Below, piece by piece: positions 1 to 57,870 of a stretch of DNA of 64,000 nt. How positions within the stretch are numbered: the first letter of the stretch is position 1; the number at the start of each line of letters is the position of its first letter. The position numbers and the translations under genes were made by a program. This DNA comes from Euglena gracilis (lineage: Eukaryota > Euglenida > Euglenophyceae > Euglenales), in assembly GCA_039621445.1 (NCBI GenBank), contig CP154954.1, positions 29,826,395 through 29,890,394 of the forward strand. Direction: 5' to 3'. The notes under the pieces are model-generated. The model saw only the letters and a program-made list of their open reading frames with translations, was not told where the DNA came from and ran no database searches.

Positions 1-3000
1 TCCAACACTACCCTCCCTCACCCCTCTGTGCATCCAACCTGTGCACATCACGTCGAGGCTGGTCGGCGTATGGCATTCTTTGCTTCTTTCCCTGCGGACC
101 TTGGCCCGAAGTCCCTGTATTGCCCTCGGGGCCGTGCCCTCGAGGCCGAGTGCGAGCCCATTGCATGATTTTGTTCCACGCTGCCGGAATCCTCCCGTGG
201 ACTAAGCCCCCCCCAATAATGCCCCCCCCCCCCCAAATTATAACCCATCAAATAATACCCCCTCCCTTTGGTTGGGCTGCCCCGCTAATACCCCCCCCCC
301 CCCAGCACTGAGAAAGGGTTAAGCTGAAAAAGAGAAATAATTACAAAAAATATTGCGAAAACCACAAAATCGATGATTGATTTTTTTCAGAAAAAAAAAA
401 GAAAGAATTGCAAAAAATATTGCAAAAACCACGAAATCAATGAATGATTTTTTTTTCTTCAGAAAAACGTTTCAAGAAGGACATTGTGCAGAAGAATATT
501 TAAAGTTCCAAAACAAAGGACCGCGGGGCCTGGAGGCTTTGCTTGGCCAATTTTTGTTTTTTTAAATTTTCGCTCAAATTATATCAACCACTCCCAAATG
601 ATACCCACCCCCTCGGACCCAGATTTTGGTTGTCAAAAAAGGGGTGTTGTTATTTGGGGGGCAGGGAGTGGCTGCAGGAGCAGGCCATCTGACAGGCCAT
701 TACGTCCAGGCAAAACTCACAGAAACAAAGATTGCCACAAACCACCCCGATTTCCCTGGGGATGCCCACAAGGGCAATTCTGGTCGTTTTGTGCAACTTT
801 TTTGCCTTTTGGGCCAATTTGACCACTTCTGGCTGGAAATGTAGAACAATGCCCAAGGAAGACCTGCATGGCGCTACATCATTGAAGGTGCTTGCATGCG
901 GGTTAAATGGCCCGCAGTGCCACGCAGTGCCGGCACTGCGGGGTGGATGGCCCGAAAAAGCCAATGATGCAAAAACAAGTGGTTTAACGGCCCGCGGTGC
1001 CACGCGGTGCCCACGCAGTGCCCACGCAGCGCCACACGGTGCCGGCGCTGCAGGGTGGGTATCCCCCCCTGAGTTTTCACCCAGAATTCTTTTCCCATAA
1101 TTGTTGTTGCCACTGTTGGCCCCAGGTCCAGGGTCGGCCGAAGTCCGCAGCCTGCGAGAGGCAGGACGGGCCTTACACAGGGCGGTGGGCCACACCCGAT
1201 CGGTCCAGAGCCGGTCGGCCACACAGCGGTGGAGGACTCCCGCCGCCAGGCACGGGGGGCCAACAGGAGGGTCCCCCGCGGCCCCATCGGGGTGCGGTAG
1301 GGTGGCCCCCCCCCCCCGGAGCCGAGACTCACTGCGCTCATGGCCTCTCCTGCGCTGCCCTCCCCCCGATCCCTGCCGCGCTGCTCGACACTTCACTCCC
1401 CCGTCTGTATTCACCCCTTTCCCCACTTTTTCTTGTCAGCCGCCAACATCTGATGAAACGGGGTTGTGTGCAGTGGGAAGTCTGTGTCCCACGCAAATGG
1501 ATTAGGACAGCGAGTTAATGAAATCCGACCCCTTTGGGATTGGGTCAGGAAAGGATTCCTGACTCCTTTTAACCTCGATCCAAAACCCTTTCCTTGCCCA
1601 TTTTCCTGTATATTTTCATTGAGTGTGCTGGGACAGCTGAGTTTTTTTTTATTATTTGCTTAAGGACCGCCCTGCTTGCACCTGGCACGACATGGGATGT
1701 ACTGCAAGGAAGTTTACCAAAGGGCCGGTTAGTAGGTGCATTTTCCAGGTGATGTTTCTCGTTTGGGTTTTAATAGGCCAGAACCCGTTCTTTTTTAACA
1801 GGGTTCTCCTCAGCCTTAGAGGGAGCTTGTCATCGGAATTGTTGGCAGGGGGTTACACAAATACAGTTTTTGTGTATTTCTTGATTTTGGCAAAATTTTG
1901 TTCTTGAGTTTGTTTTGCGTATTTTTTTGTGTTTTTTTTCGGTGAAATTTCATCATTTTTATTTCTGGGAAATTTCATCATTTTTTTTAAAAAAAACTCC
2001 ATGTTTTGGCCCAATTTTTTTCCCTTCAAGACCAATTTTTTTTGTAATTTTTCTGATCTTTTTGGCCAACAAATTGCATTCCTTTAGAACCAGCATCTTA
2101 GGCAGCGCATCTCGCACTTAAGCTTTCTTTGGTCGATTTGTGCATTTTCGCACTCCGACAAACATTTGATTTTGGCACCGGCGTCACAAGGGGTTACAAG
2201 AGCGAGAAGTGGCACGATTGGACAAACACCATGACATTGCATACACCATGACGACGTGCACATTTGCGTACACCAACCACAATAGCAAAATTTTTAGACA
2301 GATCACATTAATACACAACCTCAAACACCATCTGCAATGGCTCCTTCGGGTGCACAACTTCAGCTGCCGCGAGCTCTTCTCCACCATGATTTTTAGGGCC
2401 TATTCTTGACGACTGACAGGTCTAAATCCATGTGGAGACCGTAGACCTCTAGCAGGTCACGGCAGCCCACCGTTAGCACGTCGCAGCTGATGTGCAACGG
2501 TGCCGCTTGGGAAAGGGGTGGACCTCGAAAACCCCCGCCCCTTGCCCCCTGGCTTGTGTTTTGCTGCAACGGTCACATCAGGTGACGACGGGTGGTGGCG
2601 TTTCGGCATCCACAAGGCTGTCATCAATCCCCCAATGCAGCAGCAGCCACCGAGGTGGCCATGTTATCCCCCACAACTGGGACAGCATACTGGGGGGTGC
2701 CGACATGTTGCAGGTCCATGGAAACAATGGAAAATGGCAGCATCAGCAAAGCTTGCTGTTTTGGTGGGAGAGAATAATTTATGTTTACAGATGCTTGGGA
2801 TGCGTGAAAGTTCTGGGATGTATATTGTGAAAAAAACTGGTGTGTTTCATGTTTTCTGAGGGGAAAAAAACGAGACATTTGTCGTCGTAAAAACGTAAAA
2901 ACGATTCCCAGCCGAGAAAACAGGAATATTACACATGCGTAATTTTGAAATTCTGGAAGTCCTTATTTTTTTAAAAGAGAATCCAACATCCAAATTCCAA

Positions 3001-3340
3001 ATTCCAAAAATCACGCAGGGTTTACACGTCATCAATTCCTCCCACGTAACTTGTTGGAGATAAGACATACAAATTTGTACACAGAGCAAAGACAAACTTT
3101 CTCATGTCATAGGCGTGTTCTACTGCATATCTCGCATTACCTAAAGTCGGAGTTTCTTCGCTGCACAACAGTTTCAAAAGTTTTTGTGCCCACATTGCGC
3201 AAGTGCGTTCCATAATGCGGAGGTAAAAAACAAAAGTACATTTACAAGCCACTGTTCTTTGTCGCACATTGCAAACGGTACCCATCCAAATTCCTTGCCC
3301 CTTATGTTTCATGTGGTAATAGGAAAAATGTGGAGTGTAT
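1..3340. other. No gene recognised; GC-rich and AT-rich patches
   Basis: Open frames exist on both strands around 870-1430, but all are compositionally driven (Pro, Arg, Gly and Ala rich), overlap on opposite strands and contain no motif I recognise. An exon-like stretch around 1127-1320 (acceptor-like cag, open in several frames) cannot be assigned. AT-rich DNA with long T runs fills 1600-2110. Homopolymer C runs occur at 208-310. Confidence 0.5.
905..1060. repeat. Imperfect tandem repeat of a cgcagtgcc-like unit
   Basis: Variants of a 9-10 base unit (cgcagtgcc, cgcggtgcc, cacgcagtgccc, cacacggtgccgg) recur about ten times, in two blocks that each end in a gcactgcggggtgg or gcgctgcagggtgg phrase. 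This is a degenerate minisatellite, and it produces the Ala, Arg and His rich open frames seen here. Confidence 0.6.
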
Positions 3341-3344
3341 TTCC

Positions 3345-3615
3345 CAAACTTTGGGTGGTTGATGTGCGCAATTGCGCACATCAACCATTCACACATTTGC
3401 GCACACCAACCATGTGTGTATTTTGTGTAAGCAGTTGATGTGTGCAAATGCGCACATCAACCACTTCTTCACACGTAGATGGTTGGTGCGCGCAATTTCG
3501 CACACATGAACCATCCACAAATGCACAAGTGTTCAATGTGCGCCAATGCGCACACCAACCACGTACACAAAATACACACGTGGTTGGTGTGCACAAATGC
3601 GCACATCAACCCTCA
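3345..3615. repeat. Cluster of palindromic TGCGCA-centred repeats
   Basis: Several copies of a short dyad with flanks like ggttgatgtgcg and cgcacatcaacc occur in 270 bases. The copy at 3357-3386 is a perfect 30-base palindrome; the others are imperfect (around 3400, 3445, 3485, 3540 and 3590). Spacers repeat phrases such as acacaaaatacacac. The cluster could fold into serial hairpins. No transposase or TIR was found around it, and the function is unknown. Confidence 0.75.
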
Positions 3616-3950
3616 CTTCGTAAATTTTGTGTCATGTGAATTTTCGACATGCGGACAAATGTTTTGTTCTGTCGACAGCGGCACAGTTGTGGAAAGGCTT
3701 TTGTGCCTAATTTAAATGCGCATCACATTGTCCAAATGGTGGAAAGTCGGTCCCCGTCGAACAGGAATGCATCACCGGGCAATTACAGGCGGCACAGATG
3801 CAGCAAAACCAAGAGTCGTGACAGCCAGGGTGGACAACCCACCTGTGTGACAGAAAAGGACATGAATCTGTCGCTCCAGACATGTCACACAACTCGTTGG
3901 AATAACTGGTTCGAAACCTTCGTTTTTCCTGACGTGTACATACATATATA

Positions 3951-4438
3951 TGACAGGTGTACCTTGCTCCCCCGGGGGTATCGACGTGGACACTTGCTTG
4001 GCCACAGTATACCTGGTATACTGTATACCAGTATACCAGTATACCTGGGGTTAGTGAGGGCGTAGGGTTAGGGTGGGACCGTTCGGATTCCGCGCGTGCG
4101 CGCGACGTGCATCCCGCTTGTGCGGGCGGCCTCACTGCCGGCCCAACTGCCCACACCGCAGTCCCAGCACCGGCCTTTTGGAGTGACTCCAAAGGTCGGG
4201 AGGGCTAAATCCCTTTGGTGGCCGACCGTTTGGCGGCCTTTATCTTTCTTTCCCTCTGCCTCTCTGCCGCCTTGCCGGGAATTGCTCGGCCTGGGTTGGG
4301 CGGGATGCTCATCGCGTGCGGGCGAAATCCGACCGGACCGGTCCTAACCCTAACCCTATGCTCTCACTAACCCCAGGTATACCGAGTGGCCACTTCGATA
4401 CCCCCCGGGGGGGAGGGTATCCAAAGGTACACCTGCCA
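3951..4438. mobile_element. MITE-like inverted-repeat element with TA flanks
   Basis: The left end (tgacaggtgtacctt) is matched in inverted orientation by the right end (aaggtacacctgcca), and both ends are flanked by TA. Similarity between the arms continues inward for about 130 bases through the cccccgggggtatcga, tatacctggggttagtgag and gggttaggg blocks. The core of about 190 bases has no coding signal. The TA flanks fit a Tc1/mariner-type non-autonomous element, but the superfamily is an inference. Telomere-like TTAGGG/CCCTAA units lie inside both arms. Confidence 0.72.
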
Positions 4439-4731
4439 TATTTATTTTCTGGCGCAAGGTGTGCATCTTGGTTTTTGTAAAAGGTCAATTTGCGCAATTG
4501 CGCAAATCAAAAAAGAAAAAGCAGCTTAAGTGCGAGGTGCGCCGCCAAAGAACATGTTCAACATGTAATAGGAGTATTTTTTAAATTTAATGAAGTTTGT
4601 GAAATTTGCCTTTTTTTCTATCATTTTTCATTTTTTTTCTGTTTTGATTTATTTCATTTTTTTTGGGTCAGAAAATGATCTAATGATTCTCCAAACCATG
4701 CACCACATCTTTTTGCACGTGTGGTGTTATA

Positions 4732-5424
4732 CTGTCATAGGAAAAAATAACATCCGGAAAAAATAACATCTAAGCCGCTTTTAGATGTTATTTAGTCAGA
4801 TGTTATTTTTTCTTCATTTGCTCCAGAAATCAGTCGAAAATAGATAAGATGTATAAAGTGGATAGGATGTGGGATGAAGAACACGAACGACTGTGACAAT
4901 CATTACCAAAGGACGAGGCTGTTCATCAAGCTTGCATTCAATCCTTGCCTCTTTGAAGTAAAGAATGTACCGTTTCATGGGTTATGCTCTGGATACTGTC
5001 ATACCAGATGCTATTTGTTTGTGTTGGGATCACCCAGTTATTGCAATATATGCCCGACCCCCCCCCCCCTCCTGGACCGGGGGGGGTCCGACCCTCCCAC
5101 CTGCCTTAAGCCCACACTGGTCAAGTGTGGGGTGTGGGGGGCATTTATGGCCAGCTCCCCCCCCAGGACCCTGTCTTGTGGGGTCCTGGGGGGGAAACTG
5201 GCAATGACTCGTGGGGGGTGTAGGTAAATGTCTGGTGTGCGCTCCAGTTTTTTTGCAATGCCTTGCACTCCCTCCACCTAAACAATGGCGCAGTCCGGGC
5301 GACTGAAGCGCTGGAACTAGATAACCTTTAAGTGCCTTTTGACAAGCCTCTCTGGATGTTATTTATTCAGATGTTATTTTTTCCAGATGTTATTTTTTCC
5401 GGATGTTATTTTTTCCTATGACAG
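4732..5424. mobile_element. MITE with 40-bp perfect TIRs
   Basis: Bases 4732-4771 and 5385-5424 are exact inverted copies over 40 bases, beginning CTGTCATAGG and containing two AAAAAATAACATC units. Further degenerate copies of that unit lie just inside (4786-4810 and 5355-5385). TA dinucleotides flank both ends, consistent with a TA target duplication. The 693-bp interior has no transposase reading frame and includes a C/G-rich hairpin at about 5056-5100 and another at 5155-5205. It is a non-autonomous DNA transposon of unassigned superfamily. Confidence 0.8.
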
Positions 5425-7180
5425 TATGATGAAAAGGTTTCCCTTGACAAGGTGAAAATTTTTCAAAGTCCTCCCCAGCACCAGCAGAAAATTGTACACC
5501 CCGGGGTGTCTTGAGGAGTTTATATAAAACCTCTGTCCAATAAAATGTAGTGATAAACCCAACCACACCCTTTCCCGAGCAAAGATAGCAAATGAGAAGT
5601 CGTAGAAGTCATTTGCAATCGTTTAATTTTTTTTCTTCATTTAAATTTTGTGCCTTTTAATCTGCCTGTGAACCAAAAGGGGGGAGGGGACGCAACACGG
5701 ACCTTGGCAAACACGAGGCAAAGAAACACAAACACTCAATTGACAATCGCAATGAATTGCAAGGCGTGTCTCACGAGTGCATTGCACACCAAGGCAAGTG
5801 CGTGCACGTCTCACGATGGGGCACGCTGCCCTCCACCATGACACGTGTCCGCACTTCCTCACACGCACCCTCACGTCGTCCACCCACACGGCACCAAACT
5901 TGAAGCCAAGTCAGCCTTTTTTTTTATGGCCGCCGCGGCAGGGCCCCACCAGCCACCCCGCCCCTCCCTGTGGGTTCGGCCCAGCCCCAGCCCACGGGGC
6001 CCGTTCCGTGCTGCACATGCTGTGGGAGGGGACCCCTCCCCGCGTGTCGCCGGTCAACCCCCCTCCACCCGCTTTACCTCTTTTCCACCACTTCCTGCTC
6101 TTAGCTACCTTTTCCGCACAGGACAACTCTGCTGTGCCAACCGCCCCATTGCCACTGCGGAGGGCCTGACTGTCCCATTCTGGACATGAGATCAGCGGGT
6201 CTTTTCAACACAAACGTGCCCGGCTGATGCATCCTCCTGGGCCGAACTGCCAAATCCAGGACCCTTCAGAAATTTGAATGGGACTCCTGGAAACCTGCGG
6301 CAGCGCTTTGCAGTGGGGTTGCGCCCAGGGATTCTTTAAATGTTGGATCCTTTCCTGGGTCCTGGGGGGCAGGGTTCAATATAAGGAGGGCGTAAGGATG
6401 TCCCCCCCTCCTGGACCGGAGGGGGGTCCGATTCACCCCCCTCCTGCCCTCATATCGAAGCCTGGAGGGGGGGGGGTCCGCTGGACCCCCTCCCTCAGGA
6501 GGGTCAAGTGGGTGGGGGCTTTTCCCTCCATTTTTGGCGCGAAGCCCCAACCTCCCCCCCCTGTCACCACAAATGCCCCCATGGTTTCTGTCGTTGCCCC
6601 CGAGGTCGAGGTGCCCCGCCCCCCTCCCCCTGTGTAGCCACCTGCCCGTTGGCTACGTTTGTGCAGCACATCCTCTCCAGGCCGCCTGCCCTGTTGCCTG
6701 TTCCCTTCAGGCTGAACCTTAACATTTGATACTGCAATTTACCGTGAAATTTGATAAATGAACCCCACCAATCTCGATGTGTTTTGCATATGTGCGTGCA
6801 AAACCGCATGTACGGTGGGACTGGAAGACACATTGCACCAGGCCCCCTTGGCACCTATCCAGGAGACAGGGTTGCTTGGGTTCCTGAGTTCTTCCTGCGC
6901 CTCTTTGTCTGGGGATGGGAAATTTCCAGTGCAATCCACAAAATCAAGTTCTGGATTGTGGGCTGGTCTGAGTTCTCAGACGTGTGCAGGCTGAACGTTG
7001 AAGGCGAGGCAGACCCACCTCTGACATGCCAGAACTGCCTGAACATTTGGCGAAGGCACTCCGGTGCCACAGGCGCCAGAAGCCAAGAAAAGCTGTTTCA
7101 GTTTTTTTTTTTGGTTTTTGGCCATTTTTTTTTGGCCCATCACCAAGTAGGCGCCACAGGGGGTCCACACCAAAGAGTAC
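5425..7180. other. No gene established; possible isolated exon-like segments
   Basis: A Val/Pro-rich open stretch at about 6563-6635, ending before gtgtag, and a short stretch after cttttccgcacag at 6121 look exon-like, but neither can be linked to another exon by phase or homology. A G/C-rich hairpin repeat lies at 6400-6500. The remainder is non-coding in appearance. Confidence 0.4.
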
Positions 7181-7187
7181 TGCTGAA

Positions 7188-7340
7188 AATTTTGAAAAAG
7201 TGCTATTTTTAGCATTTTGGCCATTTTCGGGGAAAAGTGGGTTGGTCCCCTGGGACCCCTCCCCCGGGGGGGGGGCACCCCAAGGGGTGGGTGGGTGGGT
7301 GGGTGCCCCCTCCCCCCCGGTCTTAAAAAAGCCCCTGAAC
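7188..7340. repeat. Interspersed repeat, copy 1 (paired with 8515-8690)
   Basis: A block starting with aattttgaaaaagtgctatt and continuing through agcatttt, ggggaaaagtgggttgg, long C/G runs and cttaaaaaa recurs, with changes, at 8515-8690. The shared order of phrases shows common descent rather than shared composition. No TIR or coding region was identified. Confidence 0.7.
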
Positions 7341-8093
7341 ATACGGCATACATCCGGATTCATCAAGGCTGGTACACCGCAACACCCCCAAACAACAAAC
7401 CAGCCGTTTTTCTTATCAATCACCGAAATTTATAATGATCTAGTTCGGATTTTGAGTATATTGTGGTCAGAGATTTTTTTTTATGCTAGTGACTTGGGAG
7501 AGAGGGGTGGTGGGTGGGTGGGGTCCCCCCAAGGGTGTGTGGGGGTTGGGCCAGATGCGTACCTCTCGGGTTTCTCTATTTTCGGCGCGAAAAGAATTTG
7601 GACCCCAACAGAGATTTATTTTAAAGTTTCGTGACCCGAGGGGGGAGAGGGGGGTTGGGGTGGGTCCCAGCCGAGCCCCCCCCCCCCTGGGGTCAGGCTG
7701 AGTGGGTACCCTGCCAGAGGCAGGGGTTTCCTCTAAATTTAATAATTAATTAATTTTTGGACGCCAAAATTGACCCCCAAAAGCAGGTCCCCCCGAGCCC
7801 CCCCCCCCCGGGTCCATTGGGGACGAGATGCATTTATTTTATTTGGGCGGCCAAGGCTGCTGGCTGGCCCCCATGGGGCTCCCAGGGCCGGAACTTGTTT
7901 TTTTTTGATCCGAGCTGGGGTCGCACAAAAAAAAATCGAAACCGCTAATTGGCCAAGAAACTGCCAACTATGAAGGCTTCTTCTTTGACCAAAATTTTGG
8001 CTTTCCTTTTGCCCGTCAATGGCACGCATTTCGCACCTCTGAAAGCCAAAAATCCATTACTGTCCGATTCTCCAGCCACTGAGATGGACCCCC

Positions 8094-8205
8094 GGGGGGC
8101 AGGGCAGAACGGGAATCGGCCAAACAGCCAGGGTGGTGGGTGGGGGGGGGTCGACCCCCCCCCACCAGGCTTTCCCGTTCTGCCCTGCTGGGGGGGTCTC
8201 TAAGC
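8094..8205. repeat. Foldback G/C-rich repeat around tcgacc
   Basis: The left arm (gggcagaacgggaat, later ggtgggtgggggggg) is answered in inverted orientation by ccccccccaccagg and cccgttctgccctgc, centred on a tcga. Related pieces occur at about 52510-52575 and 53455-53535. This is a dispersed hairpin repeat with strong secondary-structure and G-quadruplex potential. Confidence 0.7.
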
Positions 8206-8514
8206 AACGCCCTGATCCCGGGGGGGGGGGGTGGATGCCACAGCAGCCTGGCCCCCCACGCCCTCCCCAGCGCCGCCAATCCTTTCCCCCCTGGGCTCAG
8301 GCAGGGCAGGCGCGGGTCAATGACCTTCTAGCCGGACCCAATGCCCCCCCCTTCTGCCGGGGGCCCCGGCCCACTGGCGGTGCAGGGAGGGGCTGGCTGC
8401 GCCAGATGGGCTCTGTTGGGGGATCCAGAGTTTTTTTTTAGCCTTGGACCCCCGGGGGGGGGTGTGGTGGGTGGGTCCGGCCGAGCCCCCTGGGGGTCGG
8501 CATATACTTTTGGG

Positions 8515-8690
8515 ATAATTTTTGAAAAGGTGCTATTTTTAGCATTTTTCGCATTTTTTGGCCCTTTCGGGGAAAAGTGGGTTGGGACCCCGGGACCCCC
8601 CCCCCCCCCCGGGGGGGGGCCTCCCCCGGGGGGGGGGGGGGGGGTAGGGGGGGCCCCCCCCCCCCCGGGCTTAAAAAAATCCCTGGGGGG
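8515..8690. repeat. Interspersed repeat, copy 2 (paired with 7188-7340)
   Basis: It follows the same phrase order as the copy at 7188-7340, with expanded C and G runs at 8587-8668. The long open frames crossing this block come from homopolymers. Confidence 0.7.
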
Positions 8691-8699
8691 GGGACCTCC

Positions 8700-11600
8700 T
8701 CCCCGTGGCACGGTTCCTCAGAGGGTGCGGTGGCCCAGGAAGGGATGGCAGTCGACGTTTGGCCGCACGTCAGAGCAATTTCGAGCGTGTCTGGCAGTGG
8801 TTTCATGGGGTGCTGGGGGGGGGTTGGGGTTGACCCGTTGGGGGTTGACCGCCTCTCTCTGCCAGAGCCTCAGGCCCTCCTGCGCCACAGCCTGCGCGCC
8901 TGCGGTCTGGCTTGACCCCGAGTCTCGGTGCTCGCTGTGGTGTGATCCGCTGGCCAGCCTTGCCACTGGCTGCTCTTTGCGACTGGCACGTCTGGGACTG
9001 GCCTGCTGCCTGCTGTTGTTGGTCAGATTTCTCCAATCGCCTCCCTTCCCTCCATGGTTCTCATCGCCACCCCCTTGTCTCTCGCTGGTTTGCAGATGCA
9101 TCCGGTGGTTTTCTGCTTTAGTTTCTTTGTCTTTGTATCAAGAATCGGTGTAAACCAAAGAAAGAGATTTTGGACATTTATTATAAGAAGTCGGACACAA
9201 ACTCGCTGGGGAAAAATATTGGAAGGCTGAAATTTCATCCAGATTTTCTGGCAAACAAGTCTCCCTAGGGTTCTGCAATCCGGAGATGGAGAAAAAGGGG
9301 ACAATGACTAACCCCTAAATTCTTTTCCAACTGTCAACACAGTTGAGAGGTGTTCAGGTTCAACAGGGGGGGGGGAATGCGTTTCGCATTTTTTCGCATT
9401 TTTGCACATTTTTTGCGCATTTTCCGGATTTTGGGGAAATGCGCATGTTTGCGCATTTTTTTCGCATTTTTTGCGCATTTTTTTCGATTTTTTTTCGCGC
9501 ATTTTTTGCGTCTTAAGAATTTACGACTTTTTTTATACGTTGCAGTTTCATTTTGGTTTTTATTTTATTTTGATTGTATATTATCAAATTGCTCCTTGAC
9601 CAACGTTGCATTGACACTGAGTTATGTTGTTTGATTTGTGCTCTATTCTGCCCCTTTTTGAAAGAATTTTTTTGCGCATTTTTTGTGCTTTTTTCCCATT
9701 TCCCCACCTTTTTTTACACTTTTTGGAGGCATTTTGTCCATATTCAAGAAAAAACCTTTGGGTGATGAGGTGTGGGTACTCATCCAATGATGATGAGGAC
9801 ACTAGGGTTTTCAGAGACCCCGCATCAAATCCTTCTCCCCTGGTCACAAGTACGGGGCACGAGGGCTGACATTGTTGGTTATGGTGAACAGAGAGTGACG
9901 CCTTGCTCATGCATTTTTTTTTTGACCAAAAATGCCTTCATTTCAGCTGTTTTTGGTGATTTTGGTTTAATTTTGGGCTCATTGTTGGAAATTTTTCTAA
10001 GTCCTTTTTCCCTTAGGAATGTTCAAACTCGGCGCATTTTTTTGCGCATTTTTGCGCATTTTTTCCGAGGGCCGCCCAGCGCATTTCCCCCCCCTGGGTT
10101 CAAGGGAAAAGAATCACAGCTTCTCCTTCAGAAACCAGTGCGTGTTTTGAGATGGATACCCTAATACATACATGAAGCTCCTCAATGAGCCCCGATCCAC
10201 GAGGCGTAATACACAGTTTCTGGAAGAAAGGGCTCAGAGACAGGGCTTTTGAAAATCACAATGCAACGGATCCCACCTCGCAATCACAGAAATCGATGAA
10301 ATTGAACCCGTACACAAGAAACTGGGAAAATGTCCAGAGGAGATGCTGAAGTAGTCCTTGAGCACAATGGGGGCTGGTAACCATCCAGAATTTCATGTCA
10401 ACAAATCACCTGAAATTCAAATGGGTTAACAGTTACAGCCAAAATTTTCCCGGTGTCCGGAAGAAGCGTTTCCCCATCGGTTCAGCCCATGTTCAGCCCG
10501 GAAAGCTTCGCACTGAACTGCAGGGCGCCGGCGACGTATTTTTGGATGAGTGTGCTTTTGTGCCTGACCGCCGCTGACACTTGGCACAATGCTCCGCTGC
10601 TGATCCACTTGGCAGCTTTTGCCCATTTCTTGGTGTGTCTCAAACTGCAAATACCAGAAACGCCACAATAAGCGGCAGCTGTGGCGTTTTGACTCGTCGC
10701 TGTAGAATTCAACCATAGTTACCCCCCCCCCCCCATGTTATTGACCCTCCCGATTATTAACCCCCCGGGCTGTTCGGCCCAACTTGACCCCTCCAAAGTT
10801 GACCACCTCCTCTGCTGGGCCATCCTGACCCCCCAGGAATTTTTTCTGGGTTCAAAAATGCATTATCATGAGGAATGCTTTCCCCACAAAAAATGTCTTC
10901 TTCATCTGACAAAGTGGTTGGGACATGTCGAAAACACACAATTCTCGAGGCGATGTCCAATGATGATAGAGTGTCTCGAGAATTCATCCAGTTACGTGGC
11001 AAGTGATCCCAAGCATGGGATTTGACCCCCCCCCGGGCTGTTGGGTCCGCTTGGCTTGGGTAAATAACACAGGGAGGGTTTAGCATCGAGAGCTGAAACA
11101 CGCACAAATTGAGCCCTTTTTCCTTCCGGCGAATTCTTTTCAAAAATATTTTATTTTTGACTGCACAATTACATTTCACCTTCAAACAGGTTTGCCAACC
11201 TGACATAAGATGAAATGAAAAAATGTCACCCAAATTTTTGAAAATTATTGTTTATTTTCATTTTTTAAAAAAAATTTAAGCTGGTGCTCCAGGCACTCGG
11301 CCATGCACCCTACCAAAGGTGCTAGAAGCTCAGAAAATGGCCAATTCGCTCTGTTTTTTTTTTTTTTTGCCACAGGCAGGTACAACCGGGGGGAGGGGGG
11401 GTTGGTCCCTGCTTGGGCAGGCACCCCAGGGCAGTCCGAGGCCCCCCAGGGTTGGTCAACTCTCCCTGTTCCGCAGCAAATATGGGCTGTCAGGGTGGAG
11501 TTACACACAACGAGACCGTGCCCTGTTTCATTGAAGTAGTGTGCCCAATGGCCCCGACGCCATTCTACCACACTCCCCGCCGTCACTCCAACGGGAGATC

Positions 11601-12339
11601 AGTTTCATTTCCGGTCATTGTTCATGTCGAACTGCGACACCGAGCGACCCCCCCTCCCTGTCAAAACCAGGCTCAATTTTACACCTTGGCTGATCTGGAA
11701 GGTCATGCCGGATGGATTCAGCTTGCCAGGAAAGTAGCTTGAGGTCCTGGCCCTTTTCAAGAAAAAGCCAGCAGCTGCTGAATCGTTCGCTGTTTGGAAA
11801 ACCTGCACCGTTCAACAATGCGTCTGCTGTGCTGCACTGCCGAAGCACTGCGGTGGGCCGCCGTGGTTCGGCCCCGCCAGGCACCTTGGCCCGTGCCCCT
11901 CCCCAGGTTCGATATAAACAGGGTGTACGGGGTTTAGGTGGGGGGGCTGCCCCCCTCCTGGACCAGAGGGGGCCCGTAACGACCCCGGGGGGTGCAGGGA
12001 CCCCCCAAACGTCAAAAATTTCCTTTTAGTACTTCGTGCCGAATTTTTTTTGCATTTTGACAAATTTTAGCCCAAAAAGTTCCCAAAATGGCATTTTTTG
12101 GCCGTTTGGGGGTCAAAAATTTCGGCCCGGTGCAAAATTTTCAGACTGCCATTGTTTAGGTGGTGGGGGGGTGTTCCCCACCCCCCTTCTGGACCGGAGG
12201 GCGATCCCCTGCCCTTTCTCGAACCCGTCGGATTGCTTCTCCCCATCGGCCGCGGGTTGTCGCGGTGAACTCCTCCGTGCAGCATGTGCAGCCACGGCAT
12301 CGTTCTCCGCCTGCGACCTTTCCGCCGCGTTGCTTGCAG
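8700..12339. other. No gene recognised; gcgcatttttt-type low-complexity blocks
   Basis: Tandem gcgcatttttt variants fill 9377-9510 and recur at 9670-9690 and 10032-10062. An open frame at about 8750-9150 (Ser, Leu and Cys rich) has no recognisable domain. A C/G-rich hairpin of the ctcctggacc type occurs at 11953-11985 and a related one at 12177-12205. I see no coding exon that can be supported. Confidence 0.45.
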
Positions 12340-12351
12340 CGTCGCCCCGGC

Positions 12352-57870
<45,519 letters not shown>

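Noticed and set aside
4339-4365. True telomere end
   Set aside because: Only two to three CCCTAA units occur, inside an inverted-repeat element and in the middle of continuous sequence.
8341-9153. 270-codon plus-strand open frame
   Set aside because: It runs through poly-C/poly-G repeats into Ser/Leu/Cys-rich DNA, is contradicted by open frames on the other strand and shows no domain.
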